IMG/VR virus record: IMGVR_UViG_3300011115_000144
Location: 1-35,614 of that record
DNA: 35,614 nt
Reading direction: 5' to 3' (one strand)
Origin: a virus
The position numbers and the translations under genes were made by a program. Shown piece by piece: positions 15,901 to 24,046 of this stretch (its first letter is position 1; each line of letters opens with the position of its first letter). The notes below the pieces were generated by a model. It had not been told where the DNA came from, made no database searches, and saw nothing but the letters and a program-made list of their open reading frames with translations.

Positions 15901-16867
15901 CTTGTGACTGTTGCCCAGAAGGCTGTGTAACGGGTCGCCCGCCTTCTTGGTCTGCAAACAAGCCAGCAGGTTCTTGGATGTCTTGAGTAAGAGAGTCCAA
16001 AATTGTTTGGCGCTGCTCTTCAGTTGTTTTGGGTTTTTTAGGGGCAAATATTTCTTTTGCACCTTGTACCCCAGCACCTAAACCACCGCCCACTATTGCA
16101 GCCTCTGCCCCACGGGTAAGCGCTTCTTCTGCGCTTAAACCTTTTTTGGTTCCTGCGGCTTCACCAAGATACGATGCTTCTTCTTCAGCGGCTTCAGTGC
16201 CCGCTTGAATACCTGTTTCTTTCGCAATTCGCCCGGTTATAGAAATACCCTGAGTAGGTTTAAACAAACCTTTAGTGGCAAACGCTTCAAGTTTGCTTTC
16301 AATAATAGCGGCAGTAGCTGCTGCGGTTACATCACCAACAGTAGCGTCGTCAAGAGTTTTTTCGTCGTTCTTAACACGCTCATCCAAAATTTCTTTTGTA
16401 CGCGCCATAATGTAGGCGGTAGGGACTCTTACTGCGGCAACCATATCAGGCATGGACGTTATTACCCGTTCGGTAATAAAAGGAACAGCTTTAAGCGGGT
16501 TGCTTCCCAGTTCTTTAAGTTGCGTACTTGGTTGGTAACCCAAGCTCTCATCAAAGCCTTTCAACGATTTAGCCCAGTCAAACAGAGGCTGAAGCTGCTT
16601 TTTGTTTTTAATATCTTCTTCTGGTATGCCTGACAAAGGCACAGCAAGTTCTAATTTATCCCCAACCCGTTCGGCAACTTCAGCTACCGAATCCACAAAA
16701 GCGCCGGTTAAAGAAGCCGTGCGACCAACCAACCCAATAAGTGGGTTTGACGTAGTTTCTTGTGGTTGTTGCGGTGGTAAGGTTGGTTCGGATGACGCAA
16801 CGGCGTACTTATCCCAAGGCCCCGAAGTTGGGCCTGCTTGATATTTATCCCAAGGCCCAGTAGCCAT
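9929..16867 (-). CDS. Giant polyvalent virion protein (zincin, PLxRFG) of 2312 residues
   Basis: This is the largest gene and the last of the late arm. The motif GPWDKY occurs at residues 4-9, 16-21 and again at 2303-2308, framing the whole protein. A metallopeptidase (zincin) site HETLH spans 1195-1199, with a downstream HEFLSEAL segment that could supply the third ligand. PLMRFG lies at 1539-1544, the signature of PLxRFG-domain polyvalent proteins. Hydrophobic stretches lie near residues 1755-1785 and 2005-2035, followed by a run of six Asp. Long Gln/Ala/Glu-rich helical segments fill the rest. Polyvalent proteins of this kind are carried in virions and delivered with DNA; the peptidase may act on peptidoglycan, on virion proteins or in the host. 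It lies four bases after the 763-residue protein. Confidence 0.85.
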   Translation of the reverse strand: MATGPWDKYQAGPTSGPWDKYAVASSEPTLPPQQPQETTSNPLIGLVGRTASLTGAFVDSVAEVAERVGDKLELAVPLSGIPEEDIKNKKQLQPLFDWAKSLKGFDESLGYQPSTQLKELGSNPLKAVPFITERVITSMPDMVAAVRVPTAYIMARTKEILDERVKNDEKTLDDATVGDVTAAATAAIIESKLEAFATKGLFKPTQGISITGRIAKETGIQAGTEAAEEEASYLGEAAGTKKGLSAEEALTRGAEAAIVGGGLGAGVQGAKEIFAPKKPKTTEEQRQTILDSLTQDIQEPAGLFADQEGGRPVTQPSGQQSQVDLYAQRAADAMDATNLNAGTSTVSAKYGEADQTLPSSTEPPGLFEDVDTGATTTAAPSAPATPAATAPAQSLEAYGDFVRQYTQLRDEYNSLPQGRIDQAGMNQRALILKDLAEVVDSNMGFIRSKGLANQLKNPVFDGSAALARLEPNVGQPRGMQGNLFGVFQGAARRMKNAMALSGQSVDGAIAELEDNRARIQEKIDSGGFDDATIISMRLAGMSAGQALKSRDSIIQNFSQRSNAEIDQAIDMLRRGVGQPRAMQGDLFNNEKIQQENADAMRERRAAEKETTEQLKPTETVEEVDETAREQVTEPARQGVPARERFEKAPLVDTEHVVQTKEGGKIKSFFDAIQSASDSPAEQERHGNSKNTAADTMLEFDIAQPGETTSAGSQQMLDYLARRVGGQDQLDKLLSALQGATPETQSALLQKAGLPDLTTRRGMDEFSAQVQSYVDQMVATGEGPLANIRTSKMRPSQVTGTKLPYQETITTTSTVTQAFETPIGVKPRRPNQATKEVVRDINDNKLRAAALILKQMTGKISPQAQAAITYLTNLNRSTFGDALRDLAFDLAYFEIDPKHYGANSTFYKEGGKYAQDFRAWIEANLDPNTVELLNELVEEHKQNAAEAKKFEKAISDYNSRLEYEAEKKREAAEKNGAKLPKAPRRKRPAKERLSQMQEEAETEIGEGEETLEPFTAVETKNLPTVEMLTEVHPAIRRLLIEGKTREALELLAQAKNNKYYAELAQRILDTDFTAKTRLIDPDTMESLSNDPKVKESLEERLNSLRDLVVSLYPQEEQATIIDALKSGKLRNVVYAVETIQDTLDKNGATESNQQLLNSVSELLNKQFSWNGKYDPATDTVVMRQGAGHLTNHLLLHETLHAAASHLIDNNDRLVGIQRQGYERLNELYEYSKNMFSQKGVDLSTVYGLQDIHEFLSEALTNPEFQALLRSIRYKAAPFSLYNRFTDAIRKLFNVKPGAPSNVMVEAMLAVDAMMAGTMSLEGMQVTTGPKAMATQRPGRAKVVPKGMPNQPSTIKRWMMASTWTKGKMREIRSMDWSARNAYLGLLTLRQINDLVDGRIPQIGNFINVTEKFLARKSQILKESGDISRKWERLQAADPDMSRQLGVVMHSATILEIDPDKATPAQIAKNQQLITDWRKLNPEARTIYREVRDFYERRYSNYKRLMNQRIIFMRKMGVSEASITEIRNEFEKGKRAGPYFPLMRFGQFWYQIGKGANREYYMFESQAAREAHLQARLDQEPNQAARDALEQTIGTNIGDDYQKQMDLHARQSEFLKNSFAAIDGMDIKGLTPAEADKRKSELKDNLYQTYLANQPDRSIRNAFIHRKSIAGYSEDALRSFASSSFSMAYQMARLEYSPEMFSQLDAARSQIKGRFTPGAKYDETLTAENDELRSYVREIDNRLVAMLNPTDTGKWTSYFSNIGFVYYLTSIGSALVNVMGGVMIGAPTLIGQQVRANPGMSYTRATGRVLFNMSKTVAEIMATGFGIESGGRVIDSKLLSPSLDRSTSLSAVDKAAYNRFVADGIIDITAAYDQSGLAANPTSEYSSIPNRAMQVVAYAFHHAERFNREVMAMSAFRSAMEKRANYPNKQQAFAESIAEAKDLTQRAMFDYSSTNKPRFLQSSLARIVLQFKQFPQQMTWFLARNAWNSFGNLPEEEKREARARFVGTMGMAAIFSGVTGLWGFSTVAFIVEACAAFGDDDDDDPPFDFELAFADWAVNTFGVNMGTMVSRGIGNAAGVDLHSRLKLDGMWLREGRNNLDAEAQVEAFLVGILGPTVGLFPTAARAVKLYNTGHGDRALETLLPGFAKQPLVTARYATEGARTLQGDIMKKEFTPFELMMQSLGIRSADLAEIQFRNIKIKGMAEEIKMKRENLLNIIGLTVMTNDEKGIQKAIEKVIKFNKKYPTIAIEIDTIFKSIEGKYEKSAQTDHGLYIDPKLRYLFSETYIDKITRKEQPAAPASTSAGPWDKYKAEQ

Positions 16868-16870
16868 ACG

Positions 16871-19162
16871 CTATACCACCTTTTCCCAGTTCTTTGGATT
16901 TGATGGGTCTCCGCCTTTGAAGCGATGCCCGTCTTCTATAGTACCTACGCGAGGGGTTATAGTGCCAAGTTTATCTCTGTTCTTGGCCGATATAGCTTGT
17001 TTTTGAGCATCGGTCATTCCAGCATCTGATGCGGCGGGAGCACGTTTTTGCTCTTGGTTTGCTCTTGCTTGGTCAATGATTTCTTGCTTAACTTGTTGCA
17101 AAATGCGGTTGTAATTATCCTGCGCTTCTTGCAATTTAACTGGGTCACTTCCTGCTTTTAGGATTTCCCATTTGGCTGTTTCTACGCGCCCGTCTTTCAT
17201 GGCTTTGTCTGTGATAACCGCAGATTGTTCCAATGATTTATCTGGCCCAGCGTATTTAACACCATAACGTGCTGCACCGATTTCAGTCATAGCCTGTTTA
17301 TATTCTTCGGGTGTAAGTTTTCTACCCATACGTTTTTCATAATCGCTGAGCATACGTTCAAACTCACCGGGTTTATTTAAGGCTTCGCGTTGAACAGCAG
17401 CGTGCATAGCCGCAACTTCTTTTGCGTTTTTGCCTTGCAACTCGGTTTGAGCCATACCGCTTTGCAACTGAGCAACTTTCTCTTGGATGCCAATCTTTGT
17501 CTTGTAGGCTTCTTGTGCTTGTGCTTGTGCTTTGTCTTCCAAGCCCATAGCCAGTTTGGCGTTTCCTTCTTTGCGTGCTTGTTGAGCGGTAGCCAACAAG
17601 ATTTCAGACTGACGCAGCTTGTCGTCAACTTCTCTATGTTCTTTCTTGAGACGTCCAACTTCGCCAATGAATGCTTCGCCCGCTTGACCAAGACCAGAAA
17701 CAAGTTGTTCGGTTTGACTGCGACCCCTCATTTCTTTAGGAGTCGACAACAACTTCAAACTTGCCATAGCAATGGCAAGACCCTTGTCTTTTTCCATTTG
17801 ATCCGCCAGCGCCGCTCTTTTGGATTTTGTTTCTTCCAAATACGGCTTTGTAACGTCTTCTCCCATGAGTCTTTCAACCATAGGTTGGCGGCTCATAACT
17901 CCTTGCTCATACTGTTCTGCTGTTTGCACTGGAGGTTGTTGCTGAGACATAGCTTGTAAATCAGACAAACTTTGCTCAAACCTGTTTCCATAGGTGTCAC
18001 CGCCTTTGGCAAACGCCACAATACCGCCACCAGCCATCATCGCTTCTTGTTGTTCAGCTGGGATTTGATCAAAGGCTGAACCAAGCCCGTAGTTTAAAGA
18101 AGCCGATTGCGCTTGAATTGCATTTAATTCTGCGATGCGCTCATCAATGGCTTGTGCTGTATCTACGTCTCGACGTGCAAGAGCGGCTTGTTTGGCTTTT
18201 TGTAAAGCTTGAATGCTGTACATGTCATCAACAATAGCGTCTTTATTGTCTTGGCTTGTGACTGAACTTTCGTTGCCAGCATATCTTTTTATTTCTCCGC
18301 CTTCAGCGTATCTGATAACAGGTTCGCTCTCATCTACAAGTTCACCCATAGCCATACCACCATCAGCGTATGACTTCATCAAACCACCTTCAGCACCGAA
18401 CAAACCAGACTTACCAAAGCCATAAGCCGCGCCACCCAAGCCCGCCAAAGTCTGCACCATACCGGGGCCTGAGCCTTGATAAACCGAGCTGGTTGACTGC
18501 TGGCCCAACGGCAAACCACGCACCAAGTCAGACATGAAGCCCAACTGCTTGTACGGGTAGTTTTGCTGGTTCAGGAAGTCTTGATACGCCACATCCAAAG
18601 GACGTTGCGCTTGCTGTTGCTGTTGTGCGCCCATTTGTCCTTGCATCTGCGCAAGGCCGGATTGCTGTTGGATGCCTTGGCGGAACTGATTGGCAGCTTG
18701 TTCGTATGCAGCTTGCGAACCTCTGGCTTGAATATCACCCATTTGCTGGGCAAGGTTACGCTCACGTTCTGCCCGCATGATTGCATCACGGCCACCGCCA
18801 AACGCACCTGCTTGGGTTGCTTGGGCTTGTTGCTGAGTACCTGCTATGCCAGCTTGACGACCAGCCTCACGTTTCTCAATGTCCACCACATTCTGCATGT
18901 AAGGAGACATGTATTCACCAATACCGGCTTTAAACCCAGCCGGGCCAGCATCCATACCACCAACTGTTTTAAATGCCTGCTCTTGGAGTGGCTGAAACCC
19001 AGCGATGCGTTGCCCGCCGTATTGCCGGTACGGGTTCTGATTGATGTCGGTAAGGGCCGCGCCCTTGGCCATAACATCTTTGGCATACGGCTTCGCCCAC
19101 TCAGGTAACTCAGATACCTGAGTTGTTTTTTCTGGCATTGATGGTTGTGACGGACTGCACAT
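16871..19162 (-). CDS. Internal virion / ejection protein, 763 residues (putative)
   Basis: The N-terminal third is Gln/Ala/Gly-rich and helical (QQQAQATQAGAFGGGRDAI; later MGAQQQQQAQRPL), the middle holds Gly-rich repeats (EGGLMKSYADGGMAM, RYAEGGEIKRYAGNE, AGGGIVAFAKGGD), and the last third is a long charged coiled coil. Y-A-x-G-G motifs of this type are common in internal core or ejection proteins of aquatic podovirus-like phages, recalled but not checked. Its position between another Gly-rich internal protein and the giant polyvalent protein supports an ejectosome role. No enzymatic motif is visible. Confidence 0.6.
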   Translation of the reverse strand: MCSPSQPSMPEKTTQVSELPEWAKPYAKDVMAKGAALTDINQNPYRQYGGQRIAGFQPLQEQAFKTVGGMDAGPAGFKAGIGEYMSPYMQNVVDIEKREAGRQAGIAGTQQQAQATQAGAFGGGRDAIMRAERERNLAQQMGDIQARGSQAAYEQAANQFRQGIQQQSGLAQMQGQMGAQQQQQAQRPLDVAYQDFLNQQNYPYKQLGFMSDLVRGLPLGQQSTSSVYQGSGPGMVQTLAGLGGAAYGFGKSGLFGAEGGLMKSYADGGMAMGELVDESEPVIRYAEGGEIKRYAGNESSVTSQDNKDAIVDDMYSIQALQKAKQAALARRDVDTAQAIDERIAELNAIQAQSASLNYGLGSAFDQIPAEQQEAMMAGGGIVAFAKGGDTYGNRFEQSLSDLQAMSQQQPPVQTAEQYEQGVMSRQPMVERLMGEDVTKPYLEETKSKRAALADQMEKDKGLAIAMASLKLLSTPKEMRGRSQTEQLVSGLGQAGEAFIGEVGRLKKEHREVDDKLRQSEILLATAQQARKEGNAKLAMGLEDKAQAQAQEAYKTKIGIQEKVAQLQSGMAQTELQGKNAKEVAAMHAAVQREALNKPGEFERMLSDYEKRMGRKLTPEEYKQAMTEIGAARYGVKYAGPDKSLEQSAVITDKAMKDGRVETAKWEILKAGSDPVKLQEAQDNYNRILQQVKQEIIDQARANQEQKRAPAASDAGMTDAQKQAISAKNRDKLGTITPRVGTIEDGHRFKGGDPSNPKNWEKVV

Positions 19163-19171
19163 TTTTGTACC

Positions 19172-19633
19172 TCAAAATCTATAAATCATTTGTGTAGCTG
19201 CCTCTTTAAAACCCATTCGGCCCCAAAGCTTCGCCACTCTCAAATCTGTCATTGCTGATACGTGCAACCGTTTCACACCACGGCGTTTCAATTCTTCTAA
19301 ACCAAATTGAACAAGTTTTTTACCGACCCCATTTCTGTGTTCTTTGACAACAAAAATAGTATCCTCCTGTGCAATTAAGTCCTGATTATGCATATCGTTT
19401 GTAAGATACACGTTAATGTACCCGCACGCAATACCCTCGTGCCTAAGCACAAAAGTCAACAAGCTACCGTTTTCACACGCTTTCCCGTATTCATTCAGTC
19501 TTGGGTTGTACGGTGAGTAATCAAACCCCTCAGCGTTCAAACGGTCTGTCATTTCGGAATAGTGCTGCCGGTACAAGGGTTCAAGTTCCAAGTACGTATC
19601 AGTGAACTTTTCCAGAGTAATGACATAACTCAT
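19172..19633 (-). CDS. GNAT-family N-acetyltransferase
   Basis: This 153-residue protein matches the GNAT fold in length and order: strand/helix start, then motif A IFVVKEHRNGVGKKL with the acetyl-CoA pyrophosphate-binding R-N-G-V-G-K at 100-105, then motif B near RVAKLWGRMGF (132-142). It should transfer an acetyl group from acetyl-CoA to an amine. It sits inside the virion gene block, overlapping the upstream gene by four bases, so it is expressed with late genes. The substrate (virion protein, host protein or small molecule) cannot be told from sequence. Confidence 0.88.
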   Translation of the reverse strand: MSYVITLEKFTDTYLELEPLYRQHYSEMTDRLNAEGFDYSPYNPRLNEYGKACENGSLLTFVLRHEGIACGYINVYLTNDMHNQDLIAQEDTIFVVKEHRNGVGKKLVQFGLEELKRRGVKRLHVSAMTDLRVAKLWGRMGFKEAATQMIYRF

Positions 19634-20961
19634 GCTGGCAAATATTTTTCAGCCCGGCTGTTCTTGGCGACCTTGCCCTTACCCACAGTTGAACTGCGAG
19701 CCTTCTGAATCCTGTCCATCATGGCGTACAGCTTGCGTGCGCCAGCCTCGGTTGAGCCGTTGCCTAACTCAGAAACGATACGCGCAGGTACGACAAACTC
19801 GCCGTCGGCTAAACGTGCAGGTTGCTTTTTGCCTATCACAGCAGGGATAGAGTCGGACACGCCATCGCCCGGGCCACGAAGCAGTCGGCCACCATCAGAG
19901 TACCCACCAAGGTTGTATTGAGCATCTGACAAGCCGCCCTGCGCAAACCGTGGCGTGGTTCTCTTGACATACTGCGGGTTGAAATACTTTTGCTCCGCAC
20001 CAATCGGGCTGTTAGCTGGCATTGGAGTGGTGGGGTTAGCCATGAAGTCGTACTGCTGACCCGGGTCGCTATCAACTGGAGTTGGTGCAGGGGGTTTTGG
20101 TTTTGAGTCCTCGTACAGGCTATAGGCTGTCGGCGCAGCGGCAGCGGCAAGAGTAGTTTTGGGGCCGTAAGTGTACGGAGTGTTTTCGAGGTTCTCCATA
20201 AAAGCAGAACGTCCAGACTCAGAGCCAAGGCTTGAAATACCTTTGCCCATAGTGTTCAAGTTTTCCCCAAAAGTTCCAGTTTTGAACGCTGCTTGTTGGT
20301 TAGCCAAAGAACTTTCATAGGCCGCATTTGCCGCTGGTGTGGTCACCATATTTGGCGCGGGAGTCAGGGGTTTGTAGCCGATTGCTTCTGGCGTAATAGT
20401 TGACCCTCCCATCCCCGTAGGTGTTGGTGGCCCAAATCCGGAAGTTGTCCGGTTAAACATTTGCGTCATATTAGGATCGCCAACATCCGCAAATGACGTG
20501 GTCGGAGGGGGCTGGGTCATTATGCTTTCTACCGGGGGTGCGGTAGGCACAGGGGGCGTAGGTGGTGTAAAGGAGGAAGGAACCGCAGCGGCTTGCGCCC
20601 CAGATTGCGCCAATGCACTACCAATACCAGCACCGCCATAAGCGCCCAGACCAGCCATCAAACCTTTACCCAAACTGCCAGTAGCCACACCGGTCGCACC
20701 ACCGACCAATAGTCCAGCGGTCAACGGGTTGATCGCCCCACCCGAAATTGCGGTCAAACCAATGCCAGCAACCATCGGCAGCAGGGATGACAAAAATCCA
20801 GCTTCGGGCAGGCCAGTGTGAGGATTGGTGGTGAGATGCCCGCCATGAGCCATAGCAATGTCGTTTAGACTTTTGACCTCGCCCGGGGTCATGTGGACGA
20901 GCATTGTGTCCGGGCCTCTGCCGTGGGCAGCAAGGTGTTTTGCAGCGTGCTGTAGGCTCAT
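19630..20961 (-). CDS. Glycine-zipper internal/tail protein, 443 residues
   Basis: The N-terminus (GRGPDTMLVHMTPGEVKSLN) is followed by a Gly/Ala-rich hydrophobic zone at about residues 57-120 (repeated GGA, GLGAYGGAGIGSAL), typical of glycine zippers that insert in membranes. A Pro/Thr-rich linker fills the middle. The C-terminal part has RGPGDGVSDSIPAVIG and ARLADGEFVVPARIVSELG, a conserved module recalled from internal virion proteins of aquatic podoviruses. It probably helps form the DNA-ejection channel across the envelope. The stop is coupled to the acetyltransferase start by four overlapping bases. Confidence 0.65.
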   Translation of the reverse strand: MSLQHAAKHLAAHGRGPDTMLVHMTPGEVKSLNDIAMAHGGHLTTNPHTGLPEAGFLSSLLPMVAGIGLTAISGGAINPLTAGLLVGGATGVATGSLGKGLMAGLGAYGGAGIGSALAQSGAQAAAVPSSFTPPTPPVPTAPPVESIMTQPPPTTSFADVGDPNMTQMFNRTTSGFGPPTPTGMGGSTITPEAIGYKPLTPAPNMVTTPAANAAYESSLANQQAAFKTGTFGENLNTMGKGISSLGSESGRSAFMENLENTPYTYGPKTTLAAAAAPTAYSLYEDSKPKPPAPTPVDSDPGQQYDFMANPTTPMPANSPIGAEQKYFNPQYVKRTTPRFAQGGLSDAQYNLGGYSDGGRLLRGPGDGVSDSIPAVIGKKQPARLADGEFVVPARIVSELGNGSTEAGARKLYAMMDRIQKARSSTVGKGKVAKNSRAEKYLPA

Positions 20962-20995
20962 TTTTGCCTCTTAAATAGGGGGTTGGTGGATCGTA

Positions 20996-21667
20996 TCATG
21001 TTGGGAGTCTGGAGACAAACGAAAGTGTGGCTACCACAGACTGGGTAGACGGCTTGGTTGGGGTTCCTGAAGCTGCGTAATATTGAATTGACACGTTGGC
21101 GCTGGTGGTTGACCAGTAAATTTGAACATAGTCATCTTTATTCATGGACAGGAAATAGTTCCAACCAATGATGCTGTGAAACGGGTCTGCTGGAGATTTT
21201 CTAGCGGGTAGACCAACCTTGCCAGTTGACCCAGTTATGTCTGCGGACGAACCCCCGTCATTACCTTGCCTGAGCCAAATAAATATATCTTGCGGAGCAA
21301 CATCCGTGGATTGCACCTGCGCACTGAACTGGAGGTTGTATATGCCAGCGTTCTCAACAGTAATCTTGGACGAGCTGATTGACACACCGTTGGCAAAGTC
21401 CGTGGTGTTGAGCGTCATCAACGTGGCGGTGTTAGCCGTCGTTGTCTGGCTTTGGTTGCTGGAGAATGCGCCGTACGGAAACTTGATGTACTTGCCGCCT
21501 GTTGGCCCAAGCAATGAGCCAAACGCATTGTCAAGTTGGTTGAAATACAACCGCAGCACGTTTGAAAATTGGTCTTGATACTGGCGCTCATACAGCGAAG
21601 TCGCCAACGGCAAGTTAGGCGCAACAGGGTTTAAGAAGTCAAGCGTTTTGGGGTCAAACGTAGCCAT
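20996..21667 (-). CDS. Jelly-roll/C1q-like virion protein (putative)
   Basis: This 223-residue protein has a helical N-terminus (about residues 20-50, LYERQYQDQFSNVLRLYFNQ) followed by a strand-rich domain (about 60-223) with alternating hydrophobic/Thr-Ser segments: NAGIYNLQFSAQVQS, DIFIWLRQGNDGG and DDYVQIYWSTTSANVSIQYY. This order of strands, with a GIYNLQFSAQ segment, is typical of C1q/TNF-like jelly rolls found in phage fibres and tail appendages. It abuts the tail stabilisation gene with a one-base overlap. Trimeric receptor-facing or tail-attachment roles are inferred. Confidence 0.6.
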   Translation of the reverse strand: MATFDPKTLDFLNPVAPNLPLATSLYERQYQDQFSNVLRLYFNQLDNAFGSLLGPTGGKYIKFPYGAFSSNQSQTTTANTATLMTLNTTDFANGVSISSSKITVENAGIYNLQFSAQVQSTDVAPQDIFIWLRQGNDGGSSADITGSTGKVGLPARKSPADPFHSIIGWNYFLSMNKDDYVQIYWSTTSANVSIQYYAASGTPTKPSTQSVVATLSFVSRLPT

Positions 21668-24042
21668 TAAGCGCCTCTGCGTCCGTCGGGTTTGATGTCA
21701 ATACGGGGTGCGCCAAGCTGCCACTGAAGCCCCAACTGATTACCGTCAACCCTGAAAGACATCTGCCGTCCACGAACACGGATGTAAACATACTGTGTAA
21801 ACGCCTCAATCGGAACAGTTGCCGTTCTGGTCACCGTGCCGTAGTCAACCCCACCTTCTGAGGCTGGGTTGTTGTATCCTGAGCCGGAGCTTTGCAACGG
21901 CAGCAAGCTCATAGTGACTTGAGGACTTGCCGCACTTGAGCCACGGAATGTGATATCGGGAATCAAACGCCAGACAAACCCAAAGTTGTGTCCATCACCA
22001 ATGTCAAATTCAGACGAAGTGATGTACGACTCGATGGCCTGTGGCGTTCCGCTGGTGTTGTCGTCTTCGCCGTACTCATGGTAGACCAGATTGTTGCTGT
22101 ACGTTGCAGCAATTGGATAGTCATTCAACCCAGAATCCAGCCATGCTGTTCTTGGCATGGAACCGTAGTACCAGATATCCTCGGCGTAGTTGTACACAAC
22201 ATACCGATCAATCACAGTTGAGCCGGAAGTGCAATAGAACCACCAGACTTCATTGAAGCCCTCACTTGTTCCCGCAAAAAACTGATTCTGCTGCTCAAGG
22301 TTGATGTCGCTGTAGATAAACTGACGCAAGTCACAACGTAAAGTCTGCACCCGACCATCGTATTTGTAAAACTTGTCTACGCCCATCCAGTAAACAACGC
22401 CAGATGCAATGATGGCTGTGTTGTAGCCAGCCAAGGAAATGTTGTCCCCAAGGAGCTGCGTACTCCAAATGTACGGTGGGCCAAGATACTGCATAGAGTA
22501 CAAGGAGGTGTCCGTGAACACCACGATCTCTTGGCGAGCCTGTACTGCGGTCAGTATTTCTGAGCCGTGAGAGAGGCGAATAAACCCCGCTTGGTTTGTG
22601 ACTGCGGGTGTCCAGTTGGTTACCGACTCCTGATCTGACCAGCGAATCAACATGGGGTCTATGGTTGTGTCGGTTGAGGCGTAAGCTGAACAGCCAAACG
22701 CAATCGTGAAGCGGCTGGCATCAGAGACCATCGCAAAGTTAACCAACGCCGGTACATCAGACGCGCCGCCTAAAGACGTGACTGGGATGCCATAAGGCGA
22801 TACGTACTGCGTACCTGACTGAGTGCCGGACGTATTAATATACGTACCCGCAATTGCGTTGGCAAATGTTGTTGCCAACCTAAAAGTCGAGCCTGATGCC
22901 CCACCAACGTAGTACACCGTACCGGAAGTCAAGCCCGTCGGCAGAGCGCCAGAAGTCAATAAGACAACGGCTTGACCTGTTATTAAGCCGCCGTTTGCTA
23001 ACGTAAACACACCGGGCGAAGCAATGGTGATTGTGACTGCGTTTGGTGCTGCGCCAACAGATGCGTTCCAGTAATACATCGGGCCACCACGATAACCAAA
23101 CACCAAGTCCTGCCCAAAGTTGTTCTGCCACCATAACCGCAATGGCGTTGTACTTGGAAGGCCAATACCCCAAGCACCGTACCCCCAAGCGCCAGCGCCC
23201 CATCCTGTGATTGGCTGAGCAACATCTCTACCAACAGGTATTTCATAGTAAGCATTGACGGGGTTACCGCCTTTACTGCTACCAGCGTCATAGGTTCCTG
23301 CGGCAACTGGAGTTTGGATGGTGTACGTATTGGTATCCACCACCGTGATGGCAAAACTCTGATTCATCACTGCGGCAGTCAAGCCACTGTTGACATACAC
23401 GGACTGCGTACCTGACTGCGTACCGGATGTATTGATGGGCGCACCGTTTGGCACGTTGGCGAGTTGAAATGTTGAGCCTGTTGCGCCTACAACGTAGTAC
23501 TGCACCCCTGAAGTCAAGCCAGTTGGCAATGCTCCGGTTGTCAAAAGCACCACAGGTGTGCCGTTTGCTGGTACGTAAGTGGCGGGTGTAAACACAGCAG
23601 GGCTGGCAATCGTGACGGTGAAAGTCTGTTGACTCAGAGCCGTTGCACCGAAAAAAGTCACGTAGTCGCCGTCACCCGCGCCGTGAGCGGTGTCTGCCAC
23701 AGTCACAGTGGTTGAGCCAGCAGTTGCTGTAAACGGCCCGTTTAAACCTGTTTGTACAGCACGCAGCGGTGTGATGTCGTTGTACGCGCCGCCTTCTTCA
23801 ATGTAAAACTTCAAGTTTGTGCCAACACCTACATAAACAACACCGCCCAGTGAAGACCATGACCACAATGAGCGGCATGTACCGACGTAGGTGTAGTTGG
23901 ATATCTGTTGCCACCCGCCAATCTTCTCTGGCGTGCCTTGACGAAAACGAACCTTGTCACAGTCGTACCAACCACCTTCAGTGGTGTACCGTGTATTTTC
24001 TCGGTTCAGCCCGGGTTTAAACAGAATCTTTTGTAATGGCAT
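21667..24042 (-). CDS. Tail stabilisation / tubular protein with inserted repeat modules
   Basis: This 791-residue protein begins with a basic N-terminus rich in Y/W (FKPGLNRENTRYTTEGGWYD), which resembles tail accessory or DNA-stabilisation proteins of podoviruses. A Gly/Trp section (GWGAGAWGYGAWGIG, 280-294) and a propeller-like body follow, with repeated YVG, WFY and WYYG segments. Two homologous modules of about 75 residues occur at roughly 142-217 and 336-414; each has TIASP, VVLLT-GALPTGLTSG and INTSGTQSGTQ. The first seems inserted within another small domain. It probably forms part of the tail tube or closes the portal channel. Assignment to a precise P22 gp10 or T7 gp12 class is uncertain. 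Confidence 0.7.
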   Translation of the reverse strand: MPLQKILFKPGLNRENTRYTTEGGWYDCDKVRFRQGTPEKIGGWQQISNYTYVGTCRSLWSWSSLGGVVYVGVGTNLKFYIEEGGAYNDITPLRAVQTGLNGPFTATAGSTTVTVADTAHGAGDGDYVTFFGATALSQQTFTVTIASPAVFTPATYVPANGTPVVLLTTGALPTGLTSGVQYYVVGATGSTFQLANVPNGAPINTSGTQSGTQSVYVNSGLTAAVMNQSFAITVVDTNTYTIQTPVAAGTYDAGSSKGGNPVNAYYEIPVGRDVAQPITGWGAGAWGYGAWGIGLPSTTPLRLWWQNNFGQDLVFGYRGGPMYYWNASVGAAPNAVTITIASPGVFTLANGGLITGQAVVLLTSGALPTGLTSGTVYYVGGASGSTFRLATTFANAIAGTYINTSGTQSGTQYVSPYGIPVTSLGGASDVPALVNFAMVSDASRFTIAFGCSAYASTDTTIDPMLIRWSDQESVTNWTPAVTNQAGFIRLSHGSEILTAVQARQEIVVFTDTSLYSMQYLGPPYIWSTQLLGDNISLAGYNTAIIASGVVYWMGVDKFYKYDGRVQTLRCDLRQFIYSDINLEQQNQFFAGTSEGFNEVWWFYCTSGSTVIDRYVVYNYAEDIWYYGSMPRTAWLDSGLNDYPIAATYSNNLVYHEYGEDDNTSGTPQAIESYITSSEFDIGDGHNFGFVWRLIPDITFRGSSAASPQVTMSLLPLQSSGSGYNNPASEGGVDYGTVTRTATVPIEAFTQYVYIRVRGRQMSFRVDGNQLGLQWQLGAPRIDIKPDGRRGA

Positions 24043-24046
24043 GGCT

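Noticed and set aside
17390-17959. Plus-strand 189-residue frame
   Set aside because: Antisense shadow of the 763-residue protein; Cys/Phe-rich composition unlike a real protein.
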